From the NCBI RefSeq assembly GCF_001672895.1, contig NZ_LZKP01000221.1, forward strand, positions 1 to 50,656: 50,656 nt of DNA, read 5' to 3'. Shown here piece after piece: positions 28,368-38,033 of this stretch (positions are counted from its first letter, which is position 1; the number at the start of each line of letters is the position of its first letter). The translations under genes were made by a program, and so were the position numbers. The stretch comes from Mycobacterium sp. E740 (GTDB lineage Bacteria; Actinomycetota; Actinomycetes; Mycobacteriales; Mycobacteriaceae). The notes beneath the pieces were generated by a model. That model was given only the letters and a program-made list of their open reading frames with translations, searched no databases and was not told where the DNA came from.

Positions 28368-28960
28368 GCGGTGGTCAGGCTGTCGAGCGCGTACTCGGTG
28401 ATCGCGATCAACGCCGCCTTGGCGGAGTCCCGGTCGCGAGCGTCCACGGTGATCACCGGGACACGCTCGGGCACCGCCAGCGCCTTGCGCACCGCGGCGA
28501 CGGGATGCCTTGGTGCGCCGTCGAATTGGTTGATCGCGATGAGGAACGGCAGGCGGCGCGCCTCGAAGAAGTCCACCGCCGCGAAGCTGTCCTGCAGCCG
28601 TCGCACGTCGACCAGGATGATCGCCCCGATCGCACCGCGGACGAGGTCGTCCCACATGAACCAGAACCGGCGCTGTCCGGGCGTGCCGAACAGGTACAGC
28701 ACCAGGTCCTCGGCCAGCGTGATGCGGCCGAAGTCCATGGCCACTGTCGTGGTGTTCTTCTGCGGGGTGGCCTCCAGGCCGTCGACGCCCGCCGACGCTG
28801 TGGTCACCAGCGCCTCGGTCCGCAGCGGCATGATCTCCGAGACCGCACCGACGAAAGTCGTCTTGCCCGAGCCGAACCCGCCGGAGACGACGATCTTTGT
28901 CGAGGCGGCGCGCCCCGGTGTGTCCGGCGCCCGGCGTTCCTCAAAGTGCCTTGAGGCCAC
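28364..28960 (-). CDS. mfpB: Conservon Ras-like GTPase (MfpB/CvnD type)
   Basis: This 198-residue small GTPase belongs to the ATP/GTP-binding family found in actinobacterial conservons. The P-loop is GGFGSGKTTFVG (about 27-38), a switch-like segment is TTTVAMDFGRI, the G3-like motif is LYLFGTPGQRRF, and AINQFDG takes the place of NKxD. In M. smegmatis the partner of MfpA in this position (MfpB) is reported to control MfpA in response to nucleotide state. The gene overlaps DUF742 by 20 bp upstream and mfpA by four bases downstream, so the conservon is translationally coupled throughout. Confidence 0.92.
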   Translation of the reverse strand: MASRHFEERRAPDTPGRAASTKIVVSGGFGSGKTTFVGAVSEIMPLRTEALVTTASAGVDGLEATPQKNTTTVAMDFGRITLAEDLVLYLFGTPGQRRFWFMWDDLVRGAIGAIILVDVRRLQDSFAAVDFFEARRLPFLIAINQFDGAPRHPVAAVRKALAVPERVPVITVDARDRDSAKAALIAITEYALDSLTTA

Positions 28961-29330
28961 GCAGTGTCCTCCCTATCAGCTCGCGTCGTTCAGCGACGGT
29001 GGTCGACTCGCTCAAGGTGTCGCGCACCGCCACATAACCCTGCGCCACCAGATCCCCGATCAGCACGCGCGCCACGCCGAGCGGCAAGGATAAGTTCGCG
29101 GCGATCTCGGCGACCGACGGGCGGTCGACGCACACCGCCAGGATCCGGCCCCGTACGTCGCTGTTCGACCAGCGCGCCGGCTCGGGCGGGTCGAGCGTCT
29201 CGATCGGCGCCTCCAAGGGTAGGTAGACGCTCGAATCAGTGCGGCCCGCGGTCAGGATGTAAGGCCGGACCAGGCTCGGTTTGGCGACCACGTCACGTTC
29301 CCACAACGAGCCGCCGGGTGGGCTGCTCAC
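28941..29330 (-). CDS. Conservon DUF742 protein
   Basis: This 129-residue DUF742 family protein has the typical [25 protein letters not shown] opening. A winged-helix-like second half follows ([31 protein letters not shown]). It is the third component (CvnC) of conservon operons. The second half looks like an HTH, but DNA binding has not been shown to my knowledge; interaction with the GTPase or roadblock protein is equally possible. The GTG start overlaps the roadblock gene stop by four bases, and its 3' end overlaps the GTPase gene by 20 bp. The equivalent M. tuberculosis gene is Rv3363c. Confidence 0.9.
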   Translation of the reverse strand: MSSPPGGSLWERDVVAKPSLVRPYILTAGRTDSSVYLPLEAPIETLDPPEPARWSNSDVRGRILAVCVDRPSVAEIAANLSLPLGVARVLIGDLVAQGYVAVRDTLSESTTVAERRELIGRTLRGLKAL

Positions 29331-29734
29331 GAGTGCTGAGGCGCGCGGCGTCGGGCCGACTGGACGACCGTGCCCACCCGTTCCACCAATATCGCCATCT
29401 CGTAACCGATTTGGCCGATGTCGCAGTTACGGGTGGCCAGCGTGGCCAGGTTCGAACCGTCGCCGACGCGCATCAACAGCAGGTAGCCGTTCTCCATCTC
29501 GACCACCGACTGCAGCACGTGACCGCCGTCGAACAGCTGCGCCGCCCCAGCCGACAGGCTGGCAAGACCGGAGGCCACCGCGGCGAGCTGGTCGGCGCGT
29601 TCGGTCGGAATGTGCTCGCTGGCGGCCATCAGCAGGCCGTCGGCGGACACCAAGACGGCGTGGGCCACGCCGGACACGTCGCGGGCGAATCTGGAGACCA
29701 GCCAGCCGAGCGAGTCACGCTGCGAGTGGGTCAT
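29327..29734 (-). CDS. Conservon roadblock/LC7 protein
   Basis: This 135-residue roadblock/LC7-fold protein is the CvnB component, which acts as a GTPase-regulating scaffold like MglB. The family pattern [28 protein letters not shown] is followed by [22 protein letters not shown] and [19 protein letters not shown]. It presumably acts on the conservon GTPase two genes downstream. The gene overlaps its neighbours by four bases on each side (the kinase stop and the DUF742 start). The M. tuberculosis equivalent is Rv3364c. Confidence 0.92.
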   Translation of the reverse strand: MTHSQRDSLGWLVSRFARDVSGVAHAVLVSADGLLMAASEHIPTERADQLAAVASGLASLSAGAAQLFDGGHVLQSVVEMENGYLLLMRVGDGSNLATLATRNCDIGQIGYEMAILVERVGTVVQSARRRAPQHS

Positions 29735-32289
29735 TCGCTATCTGTTCCTCTGTTGCCGGTGGTCTCCCGCGCACGCGAGCGGCCCGCATGGACCCCGCCG
29801 AAGTGGCTGCCGATGCTTGCCCGGACGGCTTCCGGGTCGCGCCGCGGATAGGACGCGGCTGCAGAGGACTCTTGCAGTTCAGCGCCGAATCCAGCCGTCG
29901 ATGCTGTCTCGTCGTCGGGGTCGGAGTCGTCGGCGGCACCGGGCACCAGGCGGGCGCCGGGATCGCGCATCGGCAGGCCCTCGTCGGTGGTTCGGGTGAC
30001 CGGTGTCTCGTCGGCGGCGGCGGCGGCCGACCAGCCCCGGTCCCACACCGTCTCCCAGTTCAGGTCCTCGCTGTTGGCGATTTCGGTCGGGTCGACCAGC
30101 CACTCCGAGAGCATGCTCTGGTAGATGGCGTCGTCGGAACCGGCCGGCTGCGGCGGTTCGGGTTGTGAGCGTTCCGGCTCGGGTCGGGCGGCGCCCGGCG
30201 AGTGCGTCGGCGGCACTCGCGTATCCGAAATTCCGCTGGCGCCCGGGTTGCGCTGCGGCAGCGACGTCTCGGCGGGCTCGGCGGGCTCGTGATGAACGGC
30301 CGGTGGAACTTCATTGAGCACCACGGCCGGATCATCGGCGACCTCGAATGCCAACGCCTCTTGCGGCCGGAAGTCCCGATCGGGCTGCCCGCCGCTGTCG
30401 AGGAGTTCGACGGGCACGTACACGCCTGCGGTGACACCCGAATTCGGCTCGCCGGCAACGGTACTGCGCAGCCGGACCACCAGCCCGTGCTGCGCCGCGA
30501 GGCGGCCGACCACGAACAGCCCCATGTGCCGCGCGGCGTACGGGTCGACCTCCCCGCCGGACTGCAGGCGGCTGTTGGCGACCCGCAGATCGGACTCGGT
30601 CATGCCCAACCCGATGTCGCTCACCTCGATCACCAGCCCACCGTTGGCCGCGTGCACCGCGGACACCTGCACCTGCGACACCGGCGGCGAATAGCGCAAC
30701 GCATTGTCGAGCAGTTCGGCCAGCAGGTGGACGAGGTCGCCGGCGACCGCACCGGTGATCTCGGTGTCGGGCACCGTCGTGGTCACCACGCGGGTGTAGT
30801 CCTCGACCTCGGATGCCGCGGCGTCGACGACCGCCGACACCGGCACCGGCTCGACCTGTTCGCGCGGCACCTTCGCACCCGACAACACGAGCAGGTTGGC
30901 GCCGTTGCGGCGCATCCGGGCGGCCAGGTGATCCAACTGGAACAGGCGCTGTAGCCGCTCGGGATCCTCCTCGTCGCGTTCCAGCCCATCGATCAGCGAC
31001 AGCTGCTGGTCGACCAGCGACCGGCTGCGCCGCGAAAGGGTCTCGAACATGTCGCCGATCTGCAGCTGCAGCCGGGACTGTTCGGCGGCCAGCATGACGG
31101 CCTGCTCGTGAAGTTCGTCGACCGCGTGCGCGACCTGACCGACTTCCTCGGAGGTGTACACCGGTATCGGCTCGATGTGGGGAGCGTCGTCACCGGCGCG
31201 GACTCGTTCGATCTCGTTCGTCAGGTCGTCGTGGGCGACCTTGAGCGCGCTGTCGCGCAGCCGCCGCAGCGGCCGGACCAGTGAGCGCGCCACCAGCGCG
31301 ACGATCAGCAGCGCGAGCAGGATCGCGCCGCCGACGATGACCGCGTCGCGGATCAGCGCGGTGCGCGCCGCCGCGGCCTTGACCTGAACCGCGGAGGTGA
31401 CCAACGAGGTCGACTGGTCGATGACCTGTCGCGCGATCCGGTCGGTGACGTCAACCGAGGCGAGCAGTTCGGGGTTGTTGACGAGCGGCACCGCTGGATT
31501 GGTCGTCAGCGCCATGCGTTTGACGAACTCGGCTTGAAGTGTCCGTGCGTCCGGCGATCCGACGCCGAGCACCTGGCTCATGCCGAAGAGTGTCGACGGC
31601 TCGGTGCCCGCCAGCGCGATCACCGCGGTCCGCAGGTCGGGTTCGGGCAGTTCCGCGCCGCGGGCGAGGGCGAGCCGCTGCATGGTCATCTGGCCACGGG
31701 TGCCGATGGCGCGGGACAGACCGAGCGTCTCGGCGCGGATGCGTTCGTCGTCGACGCGGACCGATCCGGTGACAGCGTCCTCGGCGGGCAACAGCAGCAA
31801 CGCGTAGGCCTGAATCGTGTCGCGCAGTCCGATGCTGTTCGAGGTGACCTTGTCCACCAGTGCCTGGCCGTCGTTGATCATGGTGGTGACGCCCTGGCGG
31901 ACGTCGGCGGCGACGTCGGTGTCGTCCAACCGGCGCTGCAGTTCGACGCGGCTGGTGTCGAATCCGGTCAGCGCGGACTGCACGTCACCGCCGGTGGACG
32001 CCGCCAGCATCGCGCCTTCGAGCGCGGCCATGTAGCCCTCGATGGCGGGCACCATCTCGGCGCGGTCAGCGGCGCGACGCAGATTCGATTCCTCGGTGAC
32101 GCTGCCGTAGACGCGCAGACCGCCGAACGTGCCGGCCAGGATCAGCGGCACCAGGACGATCGCGAACACTTTCCAACGGACAGGCCAGTTGGACAGTGCC
32201 CATCGGGACGGCCGTCGCACCGGTCCTTCAGGGCGCGCGCCTTCGCTGTCGGCCGGTGGTCCCGATTGCAGCAATGGCGCGTCGTTCAT
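29731..32289 (-). CDS. Conservon sensor histidine kinase-like membrane protein
   Basis: This 852-residue CvnA-type protein has one membrane helix near residues 35-55 ([22 protein letters not shown]), then an extracytoplasmic nitrate/nitrite-sensing-like helical domain to about 305. A second membrane helix (about 308-335) is followed by a HAMP-like segment ([21 protein letters not shown]). The HATPase_c domain includes [16 protein letters not shown] disordered Pro/Glu-rich tail of about 220 residues follows. I do not see a standard H-box histidine, and no response regulator is adjacent, as is normal for conservons; output is thought to pass through the roadblock and GTPase proteins. It is the first gene of the mfpA operon, with AGGAAG before ATG 32289. 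Confidence 0.9.
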   Translation of the reverse strand: MNDAPLLQSGPPADSEGARPEGPVRRPSRWALSNWPVRWKVFAIVLVPLILAGTFGGLRVYGSVTEESNLRRAADRAEMVPAIEGYMAALEGAMLAASTGGDVQSALTGFDTSRVELQRRLDDTDVAADVRQGVTTMINDGQALVDKVTSNSIGLRDTIQAYALLLLPAEDAVTGSVRVDDERIRAETLGLSRAIGTRGQMTMQRLALARGAELPEPDLRTAVIALAGTEPSTLFGMSQVLGVGSPDARTLQAEFVKRMALTTNPAVPLVNNPELLASVDVTDRIARQVIDQSTSLVTSAVQVKAAAARTALIRDAVIVGGAILLALLIVALVARSLVRPLRRLRDSALKVAHDDLTNEIERVRAGDDAPHIEPIPVYTSEEVGQVAHAVDELHEQAVMLAAEQSRLQLQIGDMFETLSRRSRSLVDQQLSLIDGLERDEEDPERLQRLFQLDHLAARMRRNGANLLVLSGAKVPREQVEPVPVSAVVDAAASEVEDYTRVVTTTVPDTEITGAVAGDLVHLLAELLDNALRYSPPVSQVQVSAVHAANGGLVIEVSDIGLGMTESDLRVANSRLQSGGEVDPYAARHMGLFVVGRLAAQHGLVVRLRSTVAGEPNSGVTAGVYVPVELLDSGGQPDRDFRPQEALAFEVADDPAVVLNEVPPAVHHEPAEPAETSLPQRNPGASGISDTRVPPTHSPGAARPEPERSQPEPPQPAGSDDAIYQSMLSEWLVDPTEIANSEDLNWETVWDRGWSAAAAADETPVTRTTDEGLPMRDPGARLVPGAADDSDPDDETASTAGFGAELQESSAAASYPRRDPEAVRASIGSHFGGVHAGRSRARETTGNRGTDSE

Positions 32290-32368
32290 GAAGCTTCCTA
32301 TTGGGTATTACGGGGTATTGCCCTCCCCCGAGGGCGCGCGTTCCGGCCCTGGCAATTGGTCGAGTATG
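32290..32368 (-). promoter_or_regulatory. Conservon promoter and mRNA leader
   Basis: CATACT (32368-32363, minus strand) is the best -10, giving a leader of about 66 bases. The leader carries a GCCCTC-N4-GAGGGC inverted repeat (32320-32335) and two near-identical AATACCC units just upstream of the AGGAAG ribosome-binding site. The hairpin and repeats could tune conservon translation. The remaining bases up to 32484 show no gene. Confidence 0.4.
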
Positions 32369-32484
32369 CCAGCGATGAGCAGCGGGTTCCACCATTCTTA
32401 CCGAACGAACAGAGTTCATAACCGCAGCTCAGAGGCGGTGTGCGAATTCCGAGCAGATATTGGAATGCGTTTGTGACGCGCGGC

Positions 32485-33090
32485 TCACGCCGACCGCAGG
32501 ACCGCGACGAGGAACTCGGATTCTTCGGTGAACGGCCGCAGATCCCAGGTGGACAACAGCAGGTCGGGAACGAGGCCGGCGGCTTGCGCATGGCCGAAGA
32601 ACTCGGCGAACTCGTAACCACGCCCGGCGCCGAAGCCGATCACCGCCCGGCCGTCGTCCCGGAGATGCGCGCGCAGCCGGGACAACACCTGCCCGCGAGT
32701 GCTCGGGGCGAGAAACGTCATGACGTTGCCGGCCGAGACGATCACGTCGAACGGCTCGGCGATCCCACGCGCGGGCAGGTCGAGTTCGGCGAGATCACCG
32801 ACGAGCCAGCGGGGTCCGGGATGGTCCTGTTCAGCTGCCTCGATGAGCGCCGGGTCGACGTCGACGCCGACGACGCGGTGACCGGCCGCGGCCAGGTGAC
32901 CGCCCAGCCGGCCGGGGCCGCAACCCGCATCGAGGATGTGGGCGCCGCGCGGAACCATCGCGTCGACCATGCGCGCCTCCCCGGCGAGGTCCTCACCGGC
33001 GCGGGCCATGCAGCGAAAGCGCTCGATGTACCACTGCGAATGCCCGGGATCCATCGCGACCTTCTGCATCCAGAGGCTCTGCGCGACCAT
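32485..33090 (-). CDS. Class I SAM-dependent methyltransferase
   Basis: This 201-residue methyltransferase has motif I HILDAGCGPGRLGGHL (about 50-65), strand 2 ending VVGVDVDPALIEAA, then DVIVSAGNVMTFLAP and LRDDGRAVIGFGAGRGYEF. The fold is the compact Methyltransf_25/11 type. There are no clues to the acceptor. The gene lies on the same strand upstream of the conservon but is separated from it by 195 bp with its own promoter features, so it is probably a separate transcription unit. It diverges from the trmL/spoU gene across 43 bp. Confidence 0.85.
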   Translation of the reverse strand: MVAQSLWMQKVAMDPGHSQWYIERFRCMARAGEDLAGEARMVDAMVPRGAHILDAGCGPGRLGGHLAAAGHRVVGVDVDPALIEAAEQDHPGPRWLVGDLAELDLPARGIAEPFDVIVSAGNVMTFLAPSTRGQVLSRLRAHLRDDGRAVIGFGAGRGYEFAEFFGHAQAAGLVPDLLLSTWDLRPFTEESEFLVAVLRSA

Positions 33091-33133
33091 GCGAGCATTA
33101 TCGCAAGAGCACTCTCGCGCCGAGAGGTCACAC

Positions 33134-33598
33134 TTGTTCAGATTGATGTTCTACTCGCCACGCATCGCGCCCAACACCGGTAACGCGATCCGGATGGTCG
33201 CGGCCACGGGTTGTGAACTGCATCTGGTCGAGCCGCTGGGGTTCGACCTGTCCGAGCCGAAACTGCGCCGCGCCGGACTGGATTACCACGACCTGGCATC
33301 GGTGACCGTGCACCGCGACCTGGCGACCGCGTGGGCCGCGCTGGCACCCGATCGTGTCTTCGCGTTCACCGCGCACGCGACAACGTCGTTCGCCGAGGTC
33401 GAGTACAAGACGGGCGATGTGCTGATGTTCGGGCCTGAACCGACCGGCTTGGACGCGGCGACGTTGGCCGACCCGCACATCACCGCACAGCTGCGGATCC
33501 CGATGCTGGCCGGCCGGCGCTCGCTGAACCTGTCGAACGCCGCCGCGGTCGCGGTGTACGAGGCGTGGCGGCAGCACGGGTTCAGCGGCGCGCTCTGA
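33134..33598 (+). CDS. spoU: tRNA (cytidine/uridine-2'-O)-methyltransferase, SpoU/TrmL family
   Basis: This 154-residue SPOUT-class enzyme is close in length to TrmL, which 2'-O-methylates position 34 of tRNA-Leu isoacceptors. The three SPOUT motifs are present: SPRIAPNTGNAIRM near the N-terminus, DVLMFGPEPTGL in the middle and IPMLAGRRSLNLSNAAAVAVYEAWRQ at the trefoil knot. The TTG at 33134 gives LFRLMFYSPR, matching the M. tuberculosis SpoU (Rv3366) N-terminus and its 154-residue length. The ATG at 33146 is a shorter alternative. Confidence 0.92.
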   Translation: MFRLMFYSPRIAPNTGNAIRMVAATGCELHLVEPLGFDLSEPKLRRAGLDYHDLASVTVHRDLATAWAALAPDRVFAFTAHATTSFAEVEYKTGDVLMFGPEPTGLDAATLADPHITAQLRIPMLAGRRSLNLSNAAAVAVYEAWRQHGFSGAL

Positions 33599-33601
33599 AC
33601 G

Positions 33602-34243
33602 TCACCACGTATTGAAGTGCGCGACCTGCTCGACCGGCAGACGTTTGGCGGGACGGAAATCGGTGCCCTTGGTGTAGGCGATCGGGAACAGACCGCCCTG
33701 GCTGTACTGCTCGTGCGGAATGCCGAGCACTTCGGCGGCCAGTTTTTCGCCCTTGCCCAGCAGATGCAACGTCGTCCACGCGGAGCCCAGCCCCCGCGAA
33801 CGCAACGCGAGCATGTAACTCCACGCCGCTGGGAGCAGGGAGCCCCAGAAGCCGGCGCTCATGCCGGCGGGCGCGCCGTCGGGCCGGCCCTCTAGGCACG
33901 GGATGAGCATCCACGGCACCTCGTGGAGGTGATCGTTAAGATACTTCGCTGACTCAGTGACCCGCGGGCGTTGCTCATCGCGCGCATCGCCGAATTCGGG
34001 TTTGGGTGCGTCGAGATAGGGCGTCGCGTTGTGCCGGTAGATGTCGGCGAGCGCCTTCTTCTTCTCGGGGTCGTCGACGAACACCCACTGCCAGCCCTGC
34101 GCGTTCGATCCCGTCGGCGCCTGGACCGCGAGCTCGAGACATTCCAGCAGCACCTCGCGCGGCACCGGCTTGTCCAGATCGAGCCGCTTACGTACCGAAC
34201 GGGTGGTGGTCAGGACTTCGTCGACGGACAGGTTCAGGGTCAT
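33602..34243 (-). CDS. Nitroreductase-family FMN oxidoreductase (Rv3368c-like)
   Basis: This 213-residue FMN-dependent nitroreductase-fold enzyme starts with DEVLTTTRSVRKRLD, the usual FMN phosphate-binding Arg-Ser-x-Arg motif. APTGSNAQGWQWVFVDD and LLPAAWSYMLALRSRGLGSAWTTLH follow, and the C-terminal FRPAKRLPVEQVAHFNTW is typical of this mycobacterial subgroup. It uses NAD(P)H to reduce nitro or quinone compounds; the physiological substrate is unknown. The gene ends three bases from the convergent spoU gene and diverges from the small PPOX-type protein across 22 bp. Confidence 0.92.
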   Translation of the reverse strand: MTLNLSVDEVLTTTRSVRKRLDLDKPVPREVLLECLELAVQAPTGSNAQGWQWVFVDDPEKKKALADIYRHNATPYLDAPKPEFGDARDEQRPRVTESAKYLNDHLHEVPWMLIPCLEGRPDGAPAGMSAGFWGSLLPAAWSYMLALRSRGLGSAWTTLHLLGKGEKLAAEVLGIPHEQYSQGGLFPIAYTKGTDFRPAKRLPVEQVAHFNTW

Positions 34244-34265
34244 TTCCCGAGACTACAGTCGCCTC

Positions 34266-34682
34266 ATGGCAGTCGAATTCACGCAAGAAGTGGCCGACAG
34301 GCTCTCCTCCGACAAACACGGCTGGCTGACCACTGTGGCGAAATCCGGCCAGCCCGTACCGCGGTTGGTGTGGTTCTACTTCGACGGGACGGACATCTAC
34401 GTCTATACCGAGCCCGGCGCCGCCAAAGTCCGACACCTCAGGGCGCATCCGCGGGTCAGCCTAAACCTCGACTCCGACGGCAACGGCGGCGGGGTCATCG
34501 CTGTCGGCGGCCCGGCGACCGTCGACGCCGAAGACGCTAATCCGTTGGAAGACACCAGGTATCGCGCAAAATACGGGGAGTACGCGGCCAGCCTCGGTTT
34601 CAGCGACGAGTTCCTCGCGGCCTACCACACGCGGCTGAAGATCAGCATCGACAAGGTGTGGACCACGCCGACCGCGGGCTAG
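34266..34682 (+). CDS. PPOX-class, probably F420-dependent enzyme (Rv3369 family)
   Basis: This 138-residue split-beta-barrel protein belongs to the pyridoxamine-phosphate-oxidase-like superfamily, in the subgroup defined by Rv3369. It shows KHGWLTTVAKSGQPVPRLVWFYFDG, TEPGAAKVRHLRAHPRVSLNLDSDGNGGGV and the C-terminal TRLKISIDKVWTT. Relatives bind flavin or deazaflavin F420 and reduce unsaturated or quinone-like substrates; the role of this one is unknown. It diverges from the nitroreductase gene, an arrangement kept in M. tuberculosis. Its stop shares CTAG with dnaE2. The ATG at 34266 is 22 bp from the divergent start. Confidence 0.9.
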   Translation: MAVEFTQEVADRLSSDKHGWLTTVAKSGQPVPRLVWFYFDGTDIYVYTEPGAAKVRHLRAHPRVSLNLDSDGNGGGVIAVGGPATVDAEDANPLEDTRYRAKYGEYAASLGFSDEFLAAYHTRLKISIDKVWTTPTAG

Positions 34683-37600
34683 CGGAAGTCGCGGGACTTG
34701 GAGCCGATCGCCAAGGTCAGCCTGGCCATCTTCTCCGCGACGACGGTGACGGCTCCGGTCGCGTTCTGCAGCTGACCGCGGATCAGCAACGCCGGCGCCG
34801 TCTGCGCCAACTTGCGGTGCCTCGCCCACACCCCGCGTGAGCAGATGATGTTGACCATGCCGGTCTCGTCCTCGAGGTTGAGGAAGGTGGCGCCCTGCGC
34901 TGTCGCCGGCCGTTGCCGGTGCGTGACCGCCCCGGCCACCAGCACCCGGGAACCGTCGCGGACGTCGAGCAACCCCGCCGCCGGAACCACCCCGATGGCG
35001 TCGAGATCCTCCCGTAGGAACTGCGTCGGGTAACTGTCCGGTGAGACGCCGGTCGCCCACACGTCGGCGGCAGCCAGTTCCAGTTCGGTCATCCCGGGCA
35101 GCGACGGCACGTGCGACGACGCGCCCACCCCGGGCAGCCGGTCGGGCCGTTGCGTGGCCGCCGCCCCCGCCGCCCACAGCCCTTCGCGCCGATCGATGTC
35201 GAAACAACCGAGCGCCCCCGCGGTGGCCAGCGCCTCGGTCTGCGGCACCGACAGCTGCACCCGCTGGGTCACGTTCAGCAGAGAGGTGAACGCCCCGTTG
35301 GCTTTTCGGTCGTCGACGATCTGCTCGGCCAGCTCGTCGCCGATGTGCCGCACCGCGCCGAGGCCCAGGCGCACCTCGGTGCCGCCGTTTTCCAGGGTGG
35401 CGTGCGCCACGCTGGCGTTGACGTCCGGCCCGTGCACGGTGACCCCGTGCCTGCGGGCGTCGGCCACCAGCGTCTGCGGCGAGTAGAAACCCATCGGCTG
35501 GGCCCGCAGCAGCGCGGCGCAGAACGCGGCTGGGTGGTGCAACTTGAACCACGACGAGTAGAACACCAGCGACGCGAAGCTCAGCGAATGGCTCTCGGGG
35601 AAGCCGAAATTCGCGAACGCCTCCAGTTTCTCGTAGATACGGTCGGCGGTTTCGCCGGTGATGCCGTGGCGCTGACGCATGCCGTCGTAGAACCTGCCCC
35701 GCAGCCGGCGCATCCGCTCGGTCGAGCGTTTGGAGCCCATCGCCCGGCGCAACTGGTCGGCCTCGGCGGCGGAGAACCCCGCGCAGTCCACCGCGAGCTG
35801 CATGAGCTGCTCCTGAAACAGCGGCACGCCCAGCGTCTTGTGCAACGCCGGCTCCATCGACGGATGCTCGTAGGTGACGGGCTCTTCCCCGTTGCGCCGC
35901 TTGATGTATGGATGCACCGAGCCGCCCTGGATCGGGCCGGGCCGGATCAGCGCGACCTCGACCACCAGGTCGTAGAACACGCGAGGCTTGAGCCGGGGCA
36001 GGGTGGCCATCTGGGCGCGCGACTCCACCTGGAACACCCCGACGGAGTCGGCCTTCTGCAGCATCTCGTACACCGCGGGTTCGGACAGGTCCAGTTGCGC
36101 CAGGTCGACGTCGATGCCCTTGTGCTCGCGCACCAGGTCGATGCAGTAGTGCAGCGCCGAGAGCATGCCGAGGCCGAGCATGTCGAACTTCACCAGACCG
36201 ATTGCCGCACAGTCGTCTTTGTCCCACTGCAGCACGCTGCGGTTCTCCATCCGCGCCCACTCCACCGGGCACACGTCGGCGATGGGCCGGTCGCAGATCA
36301 CCATGCCGCCGGAGTGAATACCCATGTGCCGCGGCAGGTTGGAGATCTGCGTGGCCAGGTCGATCACCGGTTCGGGAACGTCCTCGACGTGGGTCGCCTC
36401 GCTGAGGCTGCCCCACTGTCCGAGTTGCTTGCTCCACGCGTCCTGTTGACCTTGCGAGAAGCCGAGCGCGCGGGCCATGTCGCGGACCGCGCTGCGGCCG
36501 CGGTAGGTGATCACATTGGCGACCTGGGCGGCATAGTCGCGGCCGTATCGGTCGTAGACGTACTGAATCGCCTTCTCCCGCAGGTCCGATTCGATGTCGA
36601 TGTCGATGTCGGGCGGCCCGTCGCGCGCCGGGGACAGGAACCGCTCGAACAGCAGCTCGTTGGCGACGGGATCGACGTTGGTGACCCCGAGCGCATAGCA
36701 GACCGCGGAGTTGGCCGCCGATCCCCTGCCCTGAGCCAGGATGCCGTTCTCCCTGCAGAACCGGGTGATGTCGTGGACGACGAGGAAGTATCCCGGAAAC
36801 GTCAGCTGCTCAATGACTTTCAGCTCATGATCGATCTGGGCGTAGGCCCGCGGCGCGCGCTGCGGCGGGCCGTACCGCCGGAGCGCGCCTTCCATCACCA
36901 GCTGCCGCAGCCAACTGTCTTCGGTGTGGCCGGCGGGAACGTCGAACGGCGGTAACTTCGGCGCGATCAGCGCGAGCCCGAACGCACACTGCTCGCCGAG
37001 GTCGGCAGCGGCGGTCACCGCCTCGGGGTGATCGGAGAACAGGCGCGCCATCTCCGTACCCGAGCGCAGGTGCGAACCGCCCAGCGGCGCAAGATAACCG
37101 GCGGCTTCGTCCATCGAGTGCCGGGCGCGGATCGCTCCCATCGCCATGGCCAGCCGACCTCGCGACGGCTCGGCGAAGTGGGCGGCAGTGGTGGCGACGA
37201 CGCTGAGGCCGAAGCGCGGAGCCAGGCCGGCCAGCGTGGCGTTGCGCTCGTCGTCGCACGGATGCCCGTGATGGGTGAGCTCGACGCTGACCCGGTCGCG
37301 GCCGAACCGGTCGACCAGGTCGGCCAACGCGCGACCGGCCGCGTCCGGGCCGCCCTCGGCAAGCGCTTGGCGGACATGGCCTTTACGGCAGCCGGTGAGA
37401 ATGTGCCAGTGTCCGCCCGCCGCTTCGGTCAGCGCGTCGTAGTCGTAACGCAGTTTGCCCTTCTCGCCACCGGCCAGGTGCGCCTTGGCGAGTTCACGCG
37501 ACAGCCGCCGGTAACCCTCAGGGCCGCGGGCCAGCACCAGCAGATGCGGCCCGGGCGGGTCGGGATCCTCGGTCCGGTCGCCCCCGCCCAGGGACAGCTC

Positions 37601-37990
37601 GGCGCCGAACACCGTCGACATCTGCAGTTCCTTGGCGGCTTCGGCGAAGCGCACCACTCCGTAGAGGCCGTCGTGGTCGGTGAGCGCGATCGCCCGCAGA
37701 TCGAGTCGGACTGCCTCCTCGACGAGTTCCTCCGGCGTGCTGGCCCCGTCGAGGAAGCTGTAGGCCGAGTGCGCGTGCAGCTCGGCGTACGGGACCTCCG
37801 ACACCGGCCGGTCGACGTCGGCCGCCTCGTACGCGCCGCGCTTGCGCGACCAGGCCGGGCTGTCGCCGCCGTCACCGATCTGCTCATCGATAGGCCAACC
37901 GGCGCGGCGCGGCTTGCCCGGCTCGATCAACCGACCGGAGAGCACCCGCTCCATCTCCGACCAGCTTGGCGGTCCGGTGTGCCAACCCAC
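34679..37990 (-). CDS. dnaE2: Error-prone DNA polymerase III alpha-type DnaE2
   Basis: This 1103-residue damage-induced C-family polymerase is the catalytic member of the mycobacterial mutasome with ImuA' and ImuB. The PHP domain opens with AELHAHSAYSFLDGAS (about 72-87). The polymerase catalytic aspartates are in PDIDIDIESDLR (near 36600-36630). The helix-hairpin-helix/OB-fold C-terminus ends with KMARLTLAIGSKSRDFR. GTG 37990 gives VGWHTGPPSWSEMERVL, matching the start of M. tuberculosis DnaE2 (Rv3370c). A TACACT -10 (37997-38002) and LexA box directly upstream imply a leaderless, SOS-controlled transcript. It mediates induced mutagenesis and damage tolerance. Confidence 0.96.
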   Translation of the reverse strand: MGWHTGPPSWSEMERVLSGRLIEPGKPRRAGWPIDEQIGDGGDSPAWSRKRGAYEAADVDRPVSEVPYAELHAHSAYSFLDGASTPEELVEEAVRLDLRAIALTDHDGLYGVVRFAEAAKELQMSTVFGAELSLGGGDRTEDPDPPGPHLLVLARGPEGYRRLSRELAKAHLAGGEKGKLRYDYDALTEAAGGHWHILTGCRKGHVRQALAEGGPDAAGRALADLVDRFGRDRVSVELTHHGHPCDDERNATLAGLAPRFGLSVVATTAAHFAEPSRGRLAMAMGAIRARHSMDEAAGYLAPLGGSHLRSGTEMARLFSDHPEAVTAAADLGEQCAFGLALIAPKLPPFDVPAGHTEDSWLRQLVMEGALRRYGPPQRAPRAYAQIDHELKVIEQLTFPGYFLVVHDITRFCRENGILAQGRGSAANSAVCYALGVTNVDPVANELLFERFLSPARDGPPDIDIDIESDLREKAIQYVYDRYGRDYAAQVANVITYRGRSAVRDMARALGFSQGQQDAWSKQLGQWGSLSEATHVEDVPEPVIDLATQISNLPRHMGIHSGGMVICDRPIADVCPVEWARMENRSVLQWDKDDCAAIGLVKFDMLGLGMLSALHYCIDLVREHKGIDVDLAQLDLSEPAVYEMLQKADSVGVFQVESRAQMATLPRLKPRVFYDLVVEVALIRPGPIQGGSVHPYIKRRNGEEPVTYEHPSMEPALHKTLGVPLFQEQLMQLAVDCAGFSAAEADQLRRAMGSKRSTERMRRLRGRFYDGMRQRHGITGETADRIYEKLEAFANFGFPESHSLSFASLVFYSSWFKLHHPAAFCAALLRAQPMGFYSPQTLVADARRHGVTVHGPDVNASVAHATLENGGTEVRLGLGAVRHIGDELAEQIVDDRKANGAFTSLLNVTQRVQLSVPQTEALATAGALGCFDIDRREGLWAAGAAATQRPDRLPGVGASSHVPSLPGMTELELAAADVWATGVSPDSYPTQFLREDLDAIGVVPAAGLLDVRDGSRVLVAGAVTHRQRPATAQGATFLNLEDETGMVNIICSRGVWARHRKLAQTAPALLIRGQLQNATGAVTVVAEKMARLTLAIGSKSRDFR

Positions 37991-38002
37991 GTACACAGTG
38001 TA

Positions 38003-38018
38003 TCGAACAAGCGTTCGA
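38003..38018 (-). promoter_or_regulatory. LexA (SOS) box upstream of dnaE2
   Basis: TCGAACAAGCGTTCGA is a perfect match to the mycobacterial SOS box TCGAAC-N4-GTTCGA. It abuts the TACACT -10 box and ends 13 bases from the dnaE2 GTG, so LexA binding would block polymerase. The site lies between dnaE2 and the upstream HNH gene on the same strand. Confidence 0.93.
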
Positions 38019-38033
38019 TACGGGTCGGCCGGC

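Noticed and set aside
32407..32417. LexA-box-like GAAC-N3-GTTC upstream of the conservon
   Set aside because: The spacer is three bases instead of four and the outer bases do not match the SOS consensus.
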